Source of the DNA: Bradyrhizobium sp. 170
GTDB taxonomy: Bacteria > Pseudomonadota > Alphaproteobacteria > Rhizobiales > Xanthobacteraceae
Direction of reading: 5' to 3'
NCBI RefSeq assembly: GCF_023101085.1
Contig: NZ_CP064703.1
Location: 6,262,001-6,326,000, forward strand
Length of the DNA stretch: 64,000 nucleotides
Part shown: positions 33,731 through 41,450 of the stretch, one piece after another
Layout of the letters: every line of letters starts with the position of its first letter
How positions within the stretch are numbered: the stretch's first letter is position 1
Program-made: the position numbers and the translations under genes
The notes under the pieces: model-generated
Databases searched by the model: none
What the model saw: the letters and a program-made list of their open reading frames with translations, nothing else
What the model was told of the DNA's origin: nothing

Positions 33731-33833
33731 TGGACGTCCTCTGCTCGATTTCCCAGAACATCCAGACGAAGGCCGCACCCAGACAAATCACGATAATCAG
33801 AAATAGCAACGTCAATGCCGGGGCTGTGAGCAT
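33681..33833 (-). CDS. 50-aa single-pass membrane protein upstream of adhesin 1
   Basis: Begins at ATG 33833 with AGGGA eight bases upstream. The product has a hydrophobic segment at about residues 5-26 (LTLLFLIIVICLGAAFVWMF), then WEIEQRTSRPHRIPKPYRKS, a basic cytoplasmic tail. The clean hydrophobic-then-basic design argues for a genuine gene. Its 3' end was copied along with the adhesin. Located 218 bases before adhesin 1 on the same strand, it may be co-transcribed and assist or regulate the secretion locus (inference). I know no family. Confidence 0.65.
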   Translation of the reverse strand: MLTAPALTLLFLIIVICLGAAFVWMFWEIEQRTSRPHRIPKPYRKSDHVG

Positions 33834-33944
33834 GTTCAACATCCCTGATCAGATGCAAACGGCGCATCAGCAAACGGAATAAAAACCACAGCCTCGGTGA
33901 TGAAAACACCGAGGTCGCGCTATTCATGCCGCTGTGATCTCGCC

Positions 33945-34060
33945 CTCGAAGTGCTCGACGCTTTCGGGCGTCGGATCCTCGCAGATCCCGGGTTAAGTCT
34001 AGAACGAGTTCTCGGAGTTGACTTTGCCTATTTTGCTCCCGTCATGCGACCGGACGTCCC
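33945..34060. repeat. Copy A of a ~115-bp direct repeat flanking the Gly-rich gene
   Basis: About 75 percent identical to 34708-34820, including TCGACGCT, GCGTCGGATCCTC, TTCTCGG and CGACCGGACGTC blocks in the same order. It begins within 4 bases of the stop of the Gly-rich gene, so it is the 3' flank of that gene. No other gene is evident in 33834-34063. Confidence 0.75.
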
Positions 34061-34063
34061 AGG

Positions 34064-34684
34064 TCAGCCGCATACCTGAACGGGCCGAATGCGCCAGCCA
34101 TATGGAGTAAGCACACTCCGGCGAACGATGTAGCAGCCGCTATCGTCGTAATAATAGGAATCGTCATAGCCGTAATCATAGTCGCTGTAATAACCATAGG
34201 GTCCGTAGAGCCCGTAGCCCAGGCCAAGGCCGACCGCTACCACCGGAAATCTGCGATGCCGGAATCCGGGATGGAAGCCGCCCCGGAAGCGGTTGACGGC
34301 GAAGGTGCCGCCGCGAAATCCGGCTGCTGGCAAAACGGCCGAACGGAAACCGCCGCCGATCGCGGCAGTGCGGAAGCCAGGTCCTCCGATCGCGGCAGTG
34401 CGGAAGCCAGCTCCGCCCACTCCAATCCCGCCACCGCGGAAGCCCGCGCCACCTGTTCCGATCGTGCCACCGCGGAAGCCACCGCCACCTATTCCGATCG
34501 CGCCGCCGCGGAAGCCGCCGCCACCCATTCCCATGCCGCCGCCGCGGAATCCGCCGCCGGAAAAACCACCGCCGCCGCGGAAACCGCCGCCCCCACCGCC
34601 ACCAAAACGGGCCGAAGCGGTATCCGGGACCAGCATGGCGGCTGAGGCGGTCACGAAAAAGGCGACCATCATTTTCCGTAACAT
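34064..34684 (-). CDS. Secreted glycine-rich protein, 206 aa
   Basis: Signal peptide of about 25 residues (ending ASA), then roughly 90 residues dominated by GGGFRGG repeats, a transition (RHRRFPVVAVGLGLGYGLYG), a tyrosine/aspartate-rich stretch (YGYYSDYDYGYDDSYYYDD) and a short C-terminal segment with two Cys (SGCYIVRRSVLTPYGWRIR, ending QVCG). Surface or cell-wall-like structural protein of unknown role; similar Gly-rich exports are common in Bradyrhizobium. GGAGG seven bases before the ATG secures the start. It neighbours another small secreted protein and the adhesin locus. Confidence 0.82.
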   Translation of the reverse strand: MLRKMMVAFFVTASAAMLVPDTASARFGGGGGGGFRGGGGFSGGGFRGGGMGMGGGGFRGGAIGIGGGGFRGGTIGTGGAGFRGGGIGVGGAGFRTAAIGGPGFRTAAIGGGFRSAVLPAAGFRGGTFAVNRFRGGFHPGFRHRRFPVVAVGLGLGYGLYGPYGYYSDYDYGYDDSYYYDDSGCYIVRRSVLTPYGWRIRPVQVCG

Positions 34685-34707
34685 GACACATCCTCCGTGA
34701 TCTTGAG

Positions 34708-34820
34708 TTCGAAGGCTCGACGCTCTCGGCGTCGGATCCTCAGAGATCGTGGAGTAACTCTAGGACGACTTCTCGGAAGCGGCTGGGCAATTTTACTCAC
34801 TTCTGCGCGACCGGACGTCG
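34708..34820. repeat. Copy B of the ~115-bp direct repeat
   Basis: See the copy at 33945-34060. This copy lies in the interval between the Gly-rich gene and the gene ending at 34834, again just behind a stop codon (14 bases). Both contain a GACGC...GCGTC stem. The pairing suggests the two secreted-protein genes, or their 3' regions, share ancestry. Confidence 0.75.
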
Positions 34821-34833
34821 TGCGGAATCGGCA

Positions 34834-35280
34834 TCAGCAGCCGCGGCAAATACTCTTGATCTTGCGATCGATCGTCTTGTTCTCTTCGGCGATTTCGGTG
34901 TCGACGTCCTTTGCCGATCTTCCCGACCCCGTGGTTACGCCGCTGCCGGTATTGACACCGCCGCCTGACGATTGCGCGGTGCCGGCGGTGTTGGTGCCCG
35001 GCGCCGGCGGCGACGCGCGCCTTGACTGGTTCGCCGCGCCACTCGGATCTTCACCGGCATTGTTCAATCCGCCTGGTGCGGCGGGTCCGGGAGGAACGCC
35101 GCTGATGCCTTGCGAACCGGCACCGGCAGAGCCTGCGCTCGGCGAGCCGGCGGCGCTACCGCTGCTGCTGCCGGCAGACGATCCGCCCGCAGATCCGCCT
35201 GCGCTCTGGGCAAACGAAGCGACCGGGGATATCAGGATTGTGATTGCCGCAACTGCGGCGGCCGCAGATACCAGCTTCAT
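34834..35280 (-). CDS. Secreted Ser/Gly/Pro-rich protein, 148 aa
   Basis: Signal peptide of about 24 residues (MKLVSAAAAVAAITIL, then a cleavage site at SFAQ). The mature part is low-complexity, rich in Gly, Ser, Pro and Ala, with a charged C-terminal helix (AKDVDTEIAEENKTIDRKIKS) and a final ICRGC cysteine pair. No domain is recognisable. The start at 35280 has AAGGAGA 7-8 bases upstream, in preference to the ATG at 35355. Together with the Gly-rich gene it looks like a pair of small cell-surface proteins. Confidence 0.75.
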   Translation of the reverse strand: MKLVSAAAAVAAITILISPVASFAQSAGGSAGGSSAGSSSGSAAGSPSAGSAGAGSQGISGVPPGPAAPGGLNNAGEDPSGAANQSRRASPPAPGTNTAGTAQSSGGGVNTGSGVTTGSGRSAKDVDTEIAEENKTIDRKIKSICRGC

Positions 35281-35391
35281 CGGAAATCTCCTTTTCGGAG
35301 CAACGACAGCGCCCCGGCCCTTGTTCCTGCCGGAACGATTCCGCCGCCAGATCATTCATTCACATCCGCTCGACGCCCGGAGTGGTTACGC

Positions 35392-35619
35392 TTGCGCAAA
35401 TTGATCGCCTTTGACGATGACACGCTCGACAAGCTCACCCAGCTTGCACGCGACCGGATGGCGACGTTTCAGGAGCTGGCCGACGAAGCCTTTGCGGACC
35501 TGCTCAAGAAGCACGGCATTCCCATCGACCTCAAGGATGCGCTGCGAAAAAGTGCGGGACTGTCGAAGGGCGCGACGCCGAAGAATGCAAGATCGAAAAC
35601 CGGAAAGGCGCCATCATGA
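35392..35619 (+). CDS. Ribbon-helix-helix-like small protein, 75 aa
   Basis: From TTG 35392 (GGAG nine bases upstream) the product opens with a strand, RKLIAFDDD, followed by two helices (TLDKLTQLARDRM and FQELADEAFADLLKKHG), the pattern of ribbon-helix-helix DNA-binding proteins, then a basic tail. It ends with ATGA overlap into the next tiny gene, so the two are translationally coupled. Function unknown; a small transcription regulator or the regulator half of a two-gene module fits the pattern. The start codon is my choice; longer in-frame starts have weaker coding character. Confidence 0.7.
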   Translation: MRKLIAFDDDTLDKLTQLARDRMATFQELADEAFADLLKKHGIPIDLKDALRKSAGLSKGATPKNARSKTGKAPS

Positions 35620-35783
35620 ATTCCGACCCGGACCCTTTCGAGCAGGGCCAGCACGCCGCACGCCAGAACATTCCGGCGGAAGCCAATCCGTATCAGGATG
35701 GCAGCGACGAGCATGCGCTCTGGGCCGCCGGCCATGAAAAAATCGCCGGCGCGCGCGAGGCGAACGAGAGCGAAGGCGACTGA
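35616..35783 (+). CDS. RMF/CrpP-like small protein, 55 aa
   Basis: Starts at ATG 35616, overlapping the stop of the previous gene by four bases. The sequence has FEQGQHAARQ, then NPYQDGSDEHALWAAGHEKIAGA: a glycine/alanine pattern followed by NPY and a W-centred repeat. That is the look of ribosome modulation factor and the related CrpP-like family. RMF-type proteins bind ribosomes and cause hibernation in stationary phase. The family assignment comes from recalled pattern, not from a search. It is followed by a convergent carbonic-anhydrase gene. Confidence 0.6.
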   Translation: MNSDPDPFEQGQHAARQNIPAEANPYQDGSDEHALWAAGHEKIAGAREANESEGD

Positions 35784-35804
35784 GCCGGAAAGCGGCTGCC
35801 GCCT

Positions 35805-36335
35805 TCAGCCGATCTTCTTCAACCCGTTTTTGAATCGCGGCCCGTTGAGCGCGTAGAATTTCGCAGCACTTCCCATCGCCGTTACCTGCTCCGGCGTCAG
35901 CGTGCGGACCACGCGCGCGGGCGAGCCGATGATCAGGGAATATTCGGGATATTCCTTGCCTTCGGTGATGACCGATCCCGCGCCGACAATGCTGCCGCGG
36001 CGGATCCTGGCGCCGTTCATGACGATCGAGCCCATTCCGACCAGCGCGTCGTCTTCGAGCGTGCAGCCGTGCAGGATGACATTATGACCGACGGTGCAGT
36101 TCTTGCCGATCGTCAGGGGGAAGCCGCGGTCGGTGTGGCAGGTGGAATTGTCCTGCACGTTGGAGCCTTCGCCGATCTCGATCCACTCATTGTCGCCGCG
36201 CAGCACCGCGCCGAACCACACGCTGGCCGAATTCAGAAGGCGCACCTTGCCGATCACGACCGCGGTATCTGCGATGAAATAGCTTCCGTCTCCGGGGAGT
36301 TCAGGCCCCTGTCCGTCGAGTTCGTAGATCGCCAT
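35805..36335 (-). CDS. Gamma-carbonic-anhydrase family protein (YrdA/PaaY-like)
   Basis: 176 aa. Left-handed beta-helix of hexapeptide repeats ([20 protein letters not shown], then [20 protein letters not shown]), with zinc-ligand histidines in CHTDRG, VGHN and LHGC. Members are trimers with a zinc at the subunit interface; some hydrate CO2, others are thioesterases or have no measured activity. It ends with a [15 protein letters not shown] segment. It faces an intergenic repeat upstream and is convergent with the RMF-like gene. Confidence 0.9.
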   Translation of the reverse strand: MAIYELDGQGPELPGDGSYFIADTAVVIGKVRLLNSASVWFGAVLRGDNEWIEIGEGSNVQDNSTCHTDRGFPLTIGKNCTVGHNVILHGCTLEDDALVGMGSIVMNGARIRRGSIVGAGSVITEGKEYPEYSLIIGSPARVVRTLTPEQVTAMGSAAKFYALNGPRFKNGLKKIG

Positions 36336-36340
36336 AGCAG

Positions 36341-36468
36341 AAAGGTCTCCGTTAGAGCGTTTTCGAGCGAAGTGGCTCCCGGTTCGCGTGAAGAAAACGC
36401 GTCAAAACAAAAGGCTAGAGCTCCGTTCTGATTCAATCAGAACGGAAATGGCTCTAGCGGAGACCTTT
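36341..36468. repeat. 128-bp palindromic repetitive element with 18-bp terminal inverted repeat
   Basis: Termini AAAGGTCTCCGTTAGAGC (36341-36358) and its reverse complement (36451-36468, one mismatch) enclose two further palindromes: CCGTTCTGATT/AATCAGAACGG around 36434, and GCGTTTTC/GAAAACGC around 36357-36390. The internal text matches a dispersed element I associate with Bradyrhizobium and related genera. It lies between two leftward genes and has no coding capacity. Confidence 0.8.
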
Positions 36469-36510
36469 GCACAGCCGCTGGCGCGGGATCAAGCGAGCAG
36501 GCCGCAAGCC

Positions 36511-36840
36511 TCAGGCCAGCACGCCGGTGGCACGCAGCGTCATCAGGAAAAACGTGCCGGACATCAAGCTCCAGAAGCCTGAAAGCACGGTCGCCATCAT
36601 CACGAATTCGAAGCGGCGGCGCTCGATCTTTGCGCCGCGCAACGTGTTGCGCATGATGATGAAGGGTGCGGCGAAAACCAGAAACGGCACGGCCGCAAAC
36701 GTCTTCGGCGCCACGCCTTCGCCAAGCAGCCCGAACCCGGCCGGCCGCGCCGCCATCGCCTGATAGCCGCTGGCGAGCGCGCCTGCGAACGCAAAGCCGA
36801 TGCACAGGGAGAACAGGGAATTCAACGCATCGGGCGACAT
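36511..36840 (-). CDS. Small integral membrane protein, 109 aa (DUF6949-like)
   Basis: About three membrane helices: SLCIGFAFAGALASGYQAM, then AAVPFLVFAAPFIIMRNTL, then a helix with WSLMSGTFFLMTL. No catalytic residues are apparent. The start at 36840 begins a plausible first transmembrane segment and has GGGGAAG upstream. The 42-base extension to 36882 looks non-coding. I recall similar proteins conserved across Bradyrhizobium, of unknown function. Confidence 0.75.
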   Translation of the reverse strand: MSPDALNSLFSLCIGFAFAGALASGYQAMAARPAGFGLLGEGVAPKTFAAVPFLVFAAPFIIMRNTLRGAKIERRRFEFVMMATVLSGFWSLMSGTFFLMTLRATGVLA

Positions 36841-37020
36841 GGCAACTTCCCCTACTCGAAAAACCGCGCCCTGCTTTCGCAAAATTGGGCGGCGGCCGCC
36901 ACAGCATCCTTAAGGAAGGGTTAACAACGGGCCGCAGGGACCTCGTTTGCGCATGGCTGTCGGGGCCGGACTCCCCGCGAAATCATGAGGAAATCACGCG
37001 CCCCATGGCATATTCGCCGG

Positions 37021-37773
37021 ATGATTCGCCTGGCTCCTTCCTCGACCGATCCTTCGTTCATGACCCTGCTTTCGACGGCCCAGCACCTCGCCCGCGACAC
37101 CCGCAGGGACCCGCGCTCGCACATGGTCCTGATCATGGTCGCGGTAATCATCACCGCGGGCGCCGTTGCGCTGGTCGCCTATTTGCTGTGGCCGACCTGG
37201 GTGGCGCGGCCTGCCAGCGCTCCGGAACGGTTGCCGGTCAGCGTCGGCGCCACGCTCTTCAACGTGCCGACGGCGGCGATCCGCCGGAAGATCCAGCGCC
37301 ACTCCGGGCCGCAGGAGCGGGTCGATCTGAGCTTCGTCTTCCCGTCGCTGGAACCGCCGGATGCGCCGAAGCACGTCAGCGCCGATACGATCGAGGAGAA
37401 GGTGCAGCCGATCGACCGGGTCTTCGTATCGATATCAGCCCATCACGACTCGCTGGCGCCCGACATGCGGGTGCGCACCATCTATCCGCGCTATCTCGAA
37501 CCGGCCTCAACGTTGGTGGAAGACGGATTGACGATGCGCACGTTTCGCGACGGCTCGCCCTACGCCAATGAGGACCTGTTCTCCGCCGCGACGCCGGGCC
37601 TCAATGCGCGCTGCTCGCGCGACGGTCAGACGCCCGGCATGTGCCTGAGCGAGCGCCGCGTCGACGGCGCCGACCTGACGTTCCGCTTTCCGCGGAGCTG
37701 GCTGGCGCAATGGCGTGACGTTGCGAATGCGATGGACCGCCTGACCGCGCAGATGCGCGGGCCGAAGGGTTAG
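37021..37773 (+). CDS. Membrane-anchored periplasmic protein, unknown function
   Basis: About 250 aa. One N-terminal transmembrane helix (about residues 38-60 from ATG 37021) and a roughly 190-residue periplasmic domain with ISAHHDSLAPDMRVRTIYPRY and two cysteines (ARCSRDGQTPGMCLSE) probably forming a disulfide. I recognise no domain. Possible starts are 36985, 37021 and 37060; the ribosome sites are all weak, so the N-terminus is unsure. Downstream a dispersed repeat follows immediately. Confidence 0.65.
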   Translation: MIRLAPSSTDPSFMTLLSTAQHLARDTRRDPRSHMVLIMVAVIITAGAVALVAYLLWPTWVARPASAPERLPVSVGATLFNVPTAAIRRKIQRHSGPQERVDLSFVFPSLEPPDAPKHVSADTIEEKVQPIDRVFVSISAHHDSLAPDMRVRTIYPRYLEPASTLVEDGLTMRTFRDGSPYANEDLFSAATPGLNARCSRDGQTPGMCLSERRVDGADLTFRFPRSWLAQWRDVANAMDRLTAQMRGPKG

Positions 37774-37783
37774 GCCCGGCCCC

Positions 37784-37876
37784 GTAGGGTGGGCAAAGGC
37801 GCGAAAGCGCCGTGCCCACCATCTATCACCGATCGCGCTTCGAAATGGTGGGCACGCTTCGCTTTGCCCACCCTAC
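37784..37876. repeat. Palindromic intergenic repeat (GTAGGGTGGGCAAAG family), copy 1
   Basis: A 93-bp imperfect palindrome: GTAGGGTGGGCAAAG at the left and CTTTGCCCACCCTAC at the right, with inner ATGGTGGGCAC units. The same family occurs at 60558-60644. REP/BIME-like. Confidence 0.85.
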
Positions 37877-37914
37877 AGCACTGCGGTTACGGCGTTGTGG
37901 CGCGAATGCGCGCC

Positions 37915-38145
37915 TCACCCGACGTCGGCCAGATCTTCCTCGAGGATCGCCATCTGAAACTGGAACGAGCGATCGTCGTCCTCGTCATCGACGAACAGCA
38001 CGCCGATGAACTCCTCGCCGATATAGACCTCGGCGGAGTCGTCCTTTTTCGGCCGCGGCACGACGCGGATCTTGGGATTGCCGAATACGCGCTTGAGATA
38101 GGCGTCGAGCTTCCTGACTTCCTGAACGTCCACGGCGGTCTCCAA
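37915..38145 (-). CDS. DUF3126 family protein, 76 aa
   Basis: Small acidic protein: VRKLDAYLKRVFGNPKIRVV, then RPKKDDSAEVYIGEEFIGVL and an acidic cluster DDEDDDRSF. This is the DUF3126 family, typical of alphaproteobacteria and often found next to cysE. Function unknown; the conserved neighbourhood suggests a link to cysteine or sulfur metabolism. It lies 95 bases downstream of cysE on the same strand. Confidence 0.85.
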   Translation of the reverse strand: METAVDVQEVRKLDAYLKRVFGNPKIRVVPRPKKDDSAEVYIGEEFIGVLFVDDEDDDRSFQFQMAILEEDLADVG

Positions 38146-38240
38146 TCGGATTCTTTGAATTTCCGGGAGGTTTTTAGGACGAGACGGCGCAGACTACCAG
38201 CCGTAACTTCACAAATACGGCTGCCAGAAAGTGTGGAAAA

Positions 38241-39068
38241 TCAAAGGCCGATCGCGCCGAGCATCTGATCCATGGTGCGCGACGGCTCCGCACAGCCGGC
38301 CTCGCCGACGATCTTTGCGGGGACGCCGGCCACCGTGACGTTGTGAGGCACCGGCTTGACCACCACCGAGCCCGCGGCGATGCGCGCGCAATGGCCGATC
38401 TCGATATTGCCGAGAATCTTTGCGCCCGCCCCGATCAGCACGCCGCGCCTGATCTTCGGATGACGGTCCTCGTTCTCCTTGCCGGTGCCGCCCAGCGTGA
38501 CGCCGTGCAGGATCGAAACGTCGTCGTCGATCACGGCGGTCTCGCCGCAGACGAAGCCGGTCGCGTGATCGAGGAAAATGCCGCGGCCGATTTTGGCAGC
38601 GGGATTGATGTCGGTCTGAAACACCGCCGACGACCGGCTCTGCAGATAGTAGGCGAAATCCTTGCGGCCCTTTTGATAGAGCCAGTGCGCCAGGCGATGG
38701 GTCTGCAGCGCGTGAAAACCCTTGAAGTAGAGTAACGGATCGATGAAGCGCGAGGTTGCGGGATCGCGGTCGTAGACCGCGACCAGGTCGGCGCGGAACG
38801 CGTTGCCGAGATCGGGTTCGTCGCGCAGCGCCTCGTCATAGGTCTGGCGGATCAAGTCGCCCGACAGCGCCGAATGATCGAGCCGCTCGGCGAGACGATG
38901 CACCACCGCATCTTCGAGGCGTTCGTGATGCAGCACCGTCGAATAGATGAAGGAAGCGAGTTCGGGCTCGCGGCGGACGATGTCCTCCGCCTCGCCCCGG
39001 ACGCGGTCCCAGATCGGATCGAGTGCGGCGAGCTTCGAACCTTGCGGATTGACCTGATGCACTGCCAT
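38241..39068 (-). CDS. cysE: Serine O-acetyltransferase
   Basis: 275 aa, the family's usual length. N-terminal helical CysE domain (residues 15-130; IWDRVRGEAEDIVRREPELA) followed by a hexapeptide beta-helix (about 150-245: INPAAKIGRGIFLDHATGFV, VSILHGVTLGGTGKENEDRH) with the catalytic His in the LDHATG and ILHGVT stretches. It transfers acetyl from acetyl-CoA to L-serine, giving O-acetylserine, the committed step to cysteine. It is normally feedback-inhibited by cysteine and pairs with cysteine synthase. Gene order with DUF3126 downstream is the usual alphaproteobacterial one. Confidence 0.96.
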   Translation of the reverse strand: MAVHQVNPQGSKLAALDPIWDRVRGEAEDIVRREPELASFIYSTVLHHERLEDAVVHRLAERLDHSALSGDLIRQTYDEALRDEPDLGNAFRADLVAVYDRDPATSRFIDPLLYFKGFHALQTHRLAHWLYQKGRKDFAYYLQSRSSAVFQTDINPAAKIGRGIFLDHATGFVCGETAVIDDDVSILHGVTLGGTGKENEDRHPKIRRGVLIGAGAKILGNIEIGHCARIAAGSVVVKPVPHNVTVAGVPAKIVGEAGCAEPSRTMDQMLGAIGL

Positions 39069-39275
39069 GATTGCTCTCGCAAATTCACTGGTTTCGTTGA
39101 TATTATAGCACGGCGGGCGGACGGCTGTCCCCGGCAGGCTTCGGCAAAAGTAAGCCCCCGCCGAATGCCCCCTGGGGTCAGTTCAAGGTGGTCAGCGATT
39201 TCGGGAAATCAAGCCGGCCGGCGTCCGACTATTGGTGAATTTCGGCGGACCCACCATTCGACGGGTGCTGCCCTG

Positions 39276-40775
39276 ATGGGGGAAAGCCACACCAGCACGC
39301 AGGTATTGCGGGCGCGCACCGCTGCGGACTCGCGGTCGGCCTGGATCGCCGCCATCGCCATCCCATTGATGTTGCTGGCCCCCGCCCTGTGGAATGGCTA
39401 TCCCCTGCTCCAATGGGATACCGGCGGCTACCTGGCAAGGTGGTATGAAGGCTATTTGGTGCCGAGCCGCTCCACCACGTTCGGCCTCTATCTTCATTTC
39501 GGCGAGGATTCGAGCTTCTGGATCAACCTCGGGGTCAACGCGCTGGCGACGTTGTGGATCCTGCAGTTGACGCTGCGCGTGCTAGGCCAGTCCCAGCCGT
39601 CGCGGCTCCTGGCCATGAGCCTCGTGCTGGTTCTGACCACCTCGCTGCCGTGGCTCGCCAGCACGCTGCTGACCGACATTTTCGCCGGCCTGTCCATGCT
39701 GGCACTCTTCATCTTGGCAGCGCATGCCGAGCGGACATCGATCCCGGAAAAATGCCTGCTGTTCGGTCTCACCGCTTTCGCCGCCGCAACGCACAGCGCA
39801 ACGCTCGCCGTGCTGCTCGGACTGTGCTGTATCGGCTGGATCGCGCGTCCCTTTCTGCGCGGGCGGATTTCCGTTTCCGGACTGACGCAGGGCAGCCTCA
39901 CCATCGTCGCCGGGGCTGCGTTATTGCTGTCGACCAATTTCGCATTGTCCGGAAAACTGGCGTGGACGCCCGGCGGTTTTGGCGTAGCCTTCGGACGGAT
40001 GCTGCAGGATGGCATCGTCGCGCAGTATTTGCGCGATCATTGTCCGAAGCAGAGCTTCAAGCTCTGCCCCTATCGCGATCAGCTTCCCGCCACCGCCGAC
40101 CAGTTCCTGTGGGGCAACAGCATGTTCAACACGCTCGGCCGCTTTCGAGGGTTGAACGACGAGATGGGCTTTATCGTGCTGCATTCGCTGGCCGAATATC
40201 CGGCCTGGCAGGCCAAGGCGGCACTGACGGGAACTGCGCAGCAACTGGTGCAGGTCGCCACCGGTGAAGGCATCGGGGTCTGGCTCGGCCATACCTACGG
40301 CATCGTCGAGCGCTTTCTTCCCGCACAAATGAAGCCGATGCGCGCGGCGCAGCAGCAGCGCTGGCATTTCGATTTCACCGCAATCAACCGGATTCACGTT
40401 CCCGTCGCGCTGGCGTCGATGCTGCTGGCCGCGATCCTGTTCGGCCATGGCGTGCTGCGCCGGCCGTTCGACGATCTCACTTTGCTCGCCGGCACGGTCA
40501 CGTCAGCCCTGCTCGGCAACGCGTTCATCTGCGCCGTGATATCAGGCCCGCATGATCGCTATGGCGCACGCATGGCGTGGCTTGCGACCACGGTGGTGCT
40601 GATCGCGGCTATCAGGCATTTCACCGGTGACGCGCGCGAGCGCTCATTGCTGCCGCGACAGGAAGTCGGTGACGCCGACCTTGTAGACCTTGTCGCCGAC
40701 GGCGCGCATATGATCGCGGTTCGGAATGTCGAGCACCTCGGCACCCGGAATGATTTTCCCGAGCGCCGCGGCTGA
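39276..40775 (+). CDS. Polytopic membrane protein, about 500 aa, unknown function
   Basis: Roughly ten or more membrane helices with a periplasmic loop containing LQWDTGGYLARWYEGYLVPS, and a later loop with SGPHDRYGARMAWLATTVV. The aspartate-bearing first loop and overall shape recall GT-C glycosyltransferase-like or arabinosyl/mannosyl transferase-like membrane proteins, but I cannot confirm the family. ATG 39276 opens the first helix. The last about 44 codons run across the 3' end of the convergent alpha/beta hydrolase gene (40644-40775) and carry no helix. The real C-terminus may be elsewhere. Confidence 0.65.
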   Translation: MGESHTSTQVLRARTAADSRSAWIAAIAIPLMLLAPALWNGYPLLQWDTGGYLARWYEGYLVPSRSTTFGLYLHFGEDSSFWINLGVNALATLWILQLTLRVLGQSQPSRLLAMSLVLVLTTSLPWLASTLLTDIFAGLSMLALFILAAHAERTSIPEKCLLFGLTAFAAATHSATLAVLLGLCCIGWIARPFLRGRISVSGLTQGSLTIVAGAALLLSTNFALSGKLAWTPGGFGVAFGRMLQDGIVAQYLRDHCPKQSFKLCPYRDQLPATADQFLWGNSMFNTLGRFRGLNDEMGFIVLHSLAEYPAWQAKAALTGTAQQLVQVATGEGIGVWLGHTYGIVERFLPAQMKPMRAAQQQRWHFDFTAINRIHVPVALASMLLAAILFGHGVLRRPFDDLTLLAGTVTSALLGNAFICAVISGPHDRYGARMAWLATTVVLIAAIRHFTGDARERSLLPRQEVGDADLVDLVADGAHMIAVRNVEHLGTRNDFPERRG

Positions 40776-41408
40776 GCCCGCGATCTCGTCTTTGGTGCCG
40801 ACCGCGATCAGGACCGGCACGCCGATCCCGGCGGCCTCCTCCGATGTCATCAGCCGCCGCGAACCGCGCAGGCAGGCGGCAAGCGCGCGGCGGTCGGAGC
40901 GGGTCTGGTCGGCGAAGGCGCGGAACGTCCGACCGACCGGATCGGTGACATCCTCCAGCGACGGCGCCTCCAGCGCTGTGGCCACGTTCTCGCCGGGGCC
41001 GCCGCCCTCGATCAGCCCGATCCCGATGCCGCCGAGGATCGCCGAGCGCAGCCGCTGCGGCTGCTCGCGTGCCAGGATCGCCGTCATTCGCGATCCCAGC
41101 GAATAGCCCATGATGTCGGCGCGTTCGATTCCCAGATGATCCAGCAGCGCAATGACGTCGCTTGCCATGATCGCAATTTCGTAATCAGCGGAATCGTAGA
41201 GCTTTTCGGACTCGCCGTGGCCGCGATTATCGAGGGCGATCACGCGGCGGCCATCTTTCCTCAGATCGGAAACCCAGGTCGGATAGACCCAGTTGACATT
41301 CTTGCTGGAGGCAAAGCCGTGCACGAGAACGATCGGATCACCCTCGCCTTCGTCGAGATAGGCAATTTCGACAGCGCCGTTGTGAAAACTCGGCATCATC
41401 AGTTCCAT
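40644..41408 (-). CDS. Alpha/beta-fold hydrolase, 254 aa
   Basis: Oxyanion-forming VLVHGFASSKNVN near residue 30, nucleophile elbow GYSLGS near 100, catalytic Asp near GTKDEIAG and His in NRDHMRAVG near the end. Canonical single-domain hydrolase of the esterase/peptidase type; substrate not predictable. Possible starts at 41408 or 41396. Its 3' end overlaps the convergent membrane-protein gene by 132 bases. Confidence 0.9.
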   Translation of the reverse strand: MELMMPSFHNGAVEIAYLDEGEGDPIVLVHGFASSKNVNWVYPTWVSDLRKDGRRVIALDNRGHGESEKLYDSADYEIAIMASDVIALLDHLGIERADIMGYSLGSRMTAILAREQPQRLRSAILGGIGIGLIEGGGPGENVATALEAPSLEDVTDPVGRTFRAFADQTRSDRRALAACLRGSRRLMTSEEAAGIGVPVLIAVGTKDEIAGSAAALGKIIPGAEVLDIPNRDHMRAVGDKVYKVGVTDFLSRQQ

Positions 41409-41450
41409 GTTTTGGGGATCGGAATGGGCAAGCTTGCAATAACCGCAAGT

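Noticed and set aside
33577..33927. 116-codon minus-strand frame over the small membrane gene
   Set aside because: The overlapping 50-codon frame in another register has the hydrophobic segment and ribosome site; this frame has neither.
38874..39275. N-terminal extension of the membrane protein gene to 38874
   Set aside because: This part overlaps cysE in antisense and shows no helices; ATG 39276 begins the first membrane segment.
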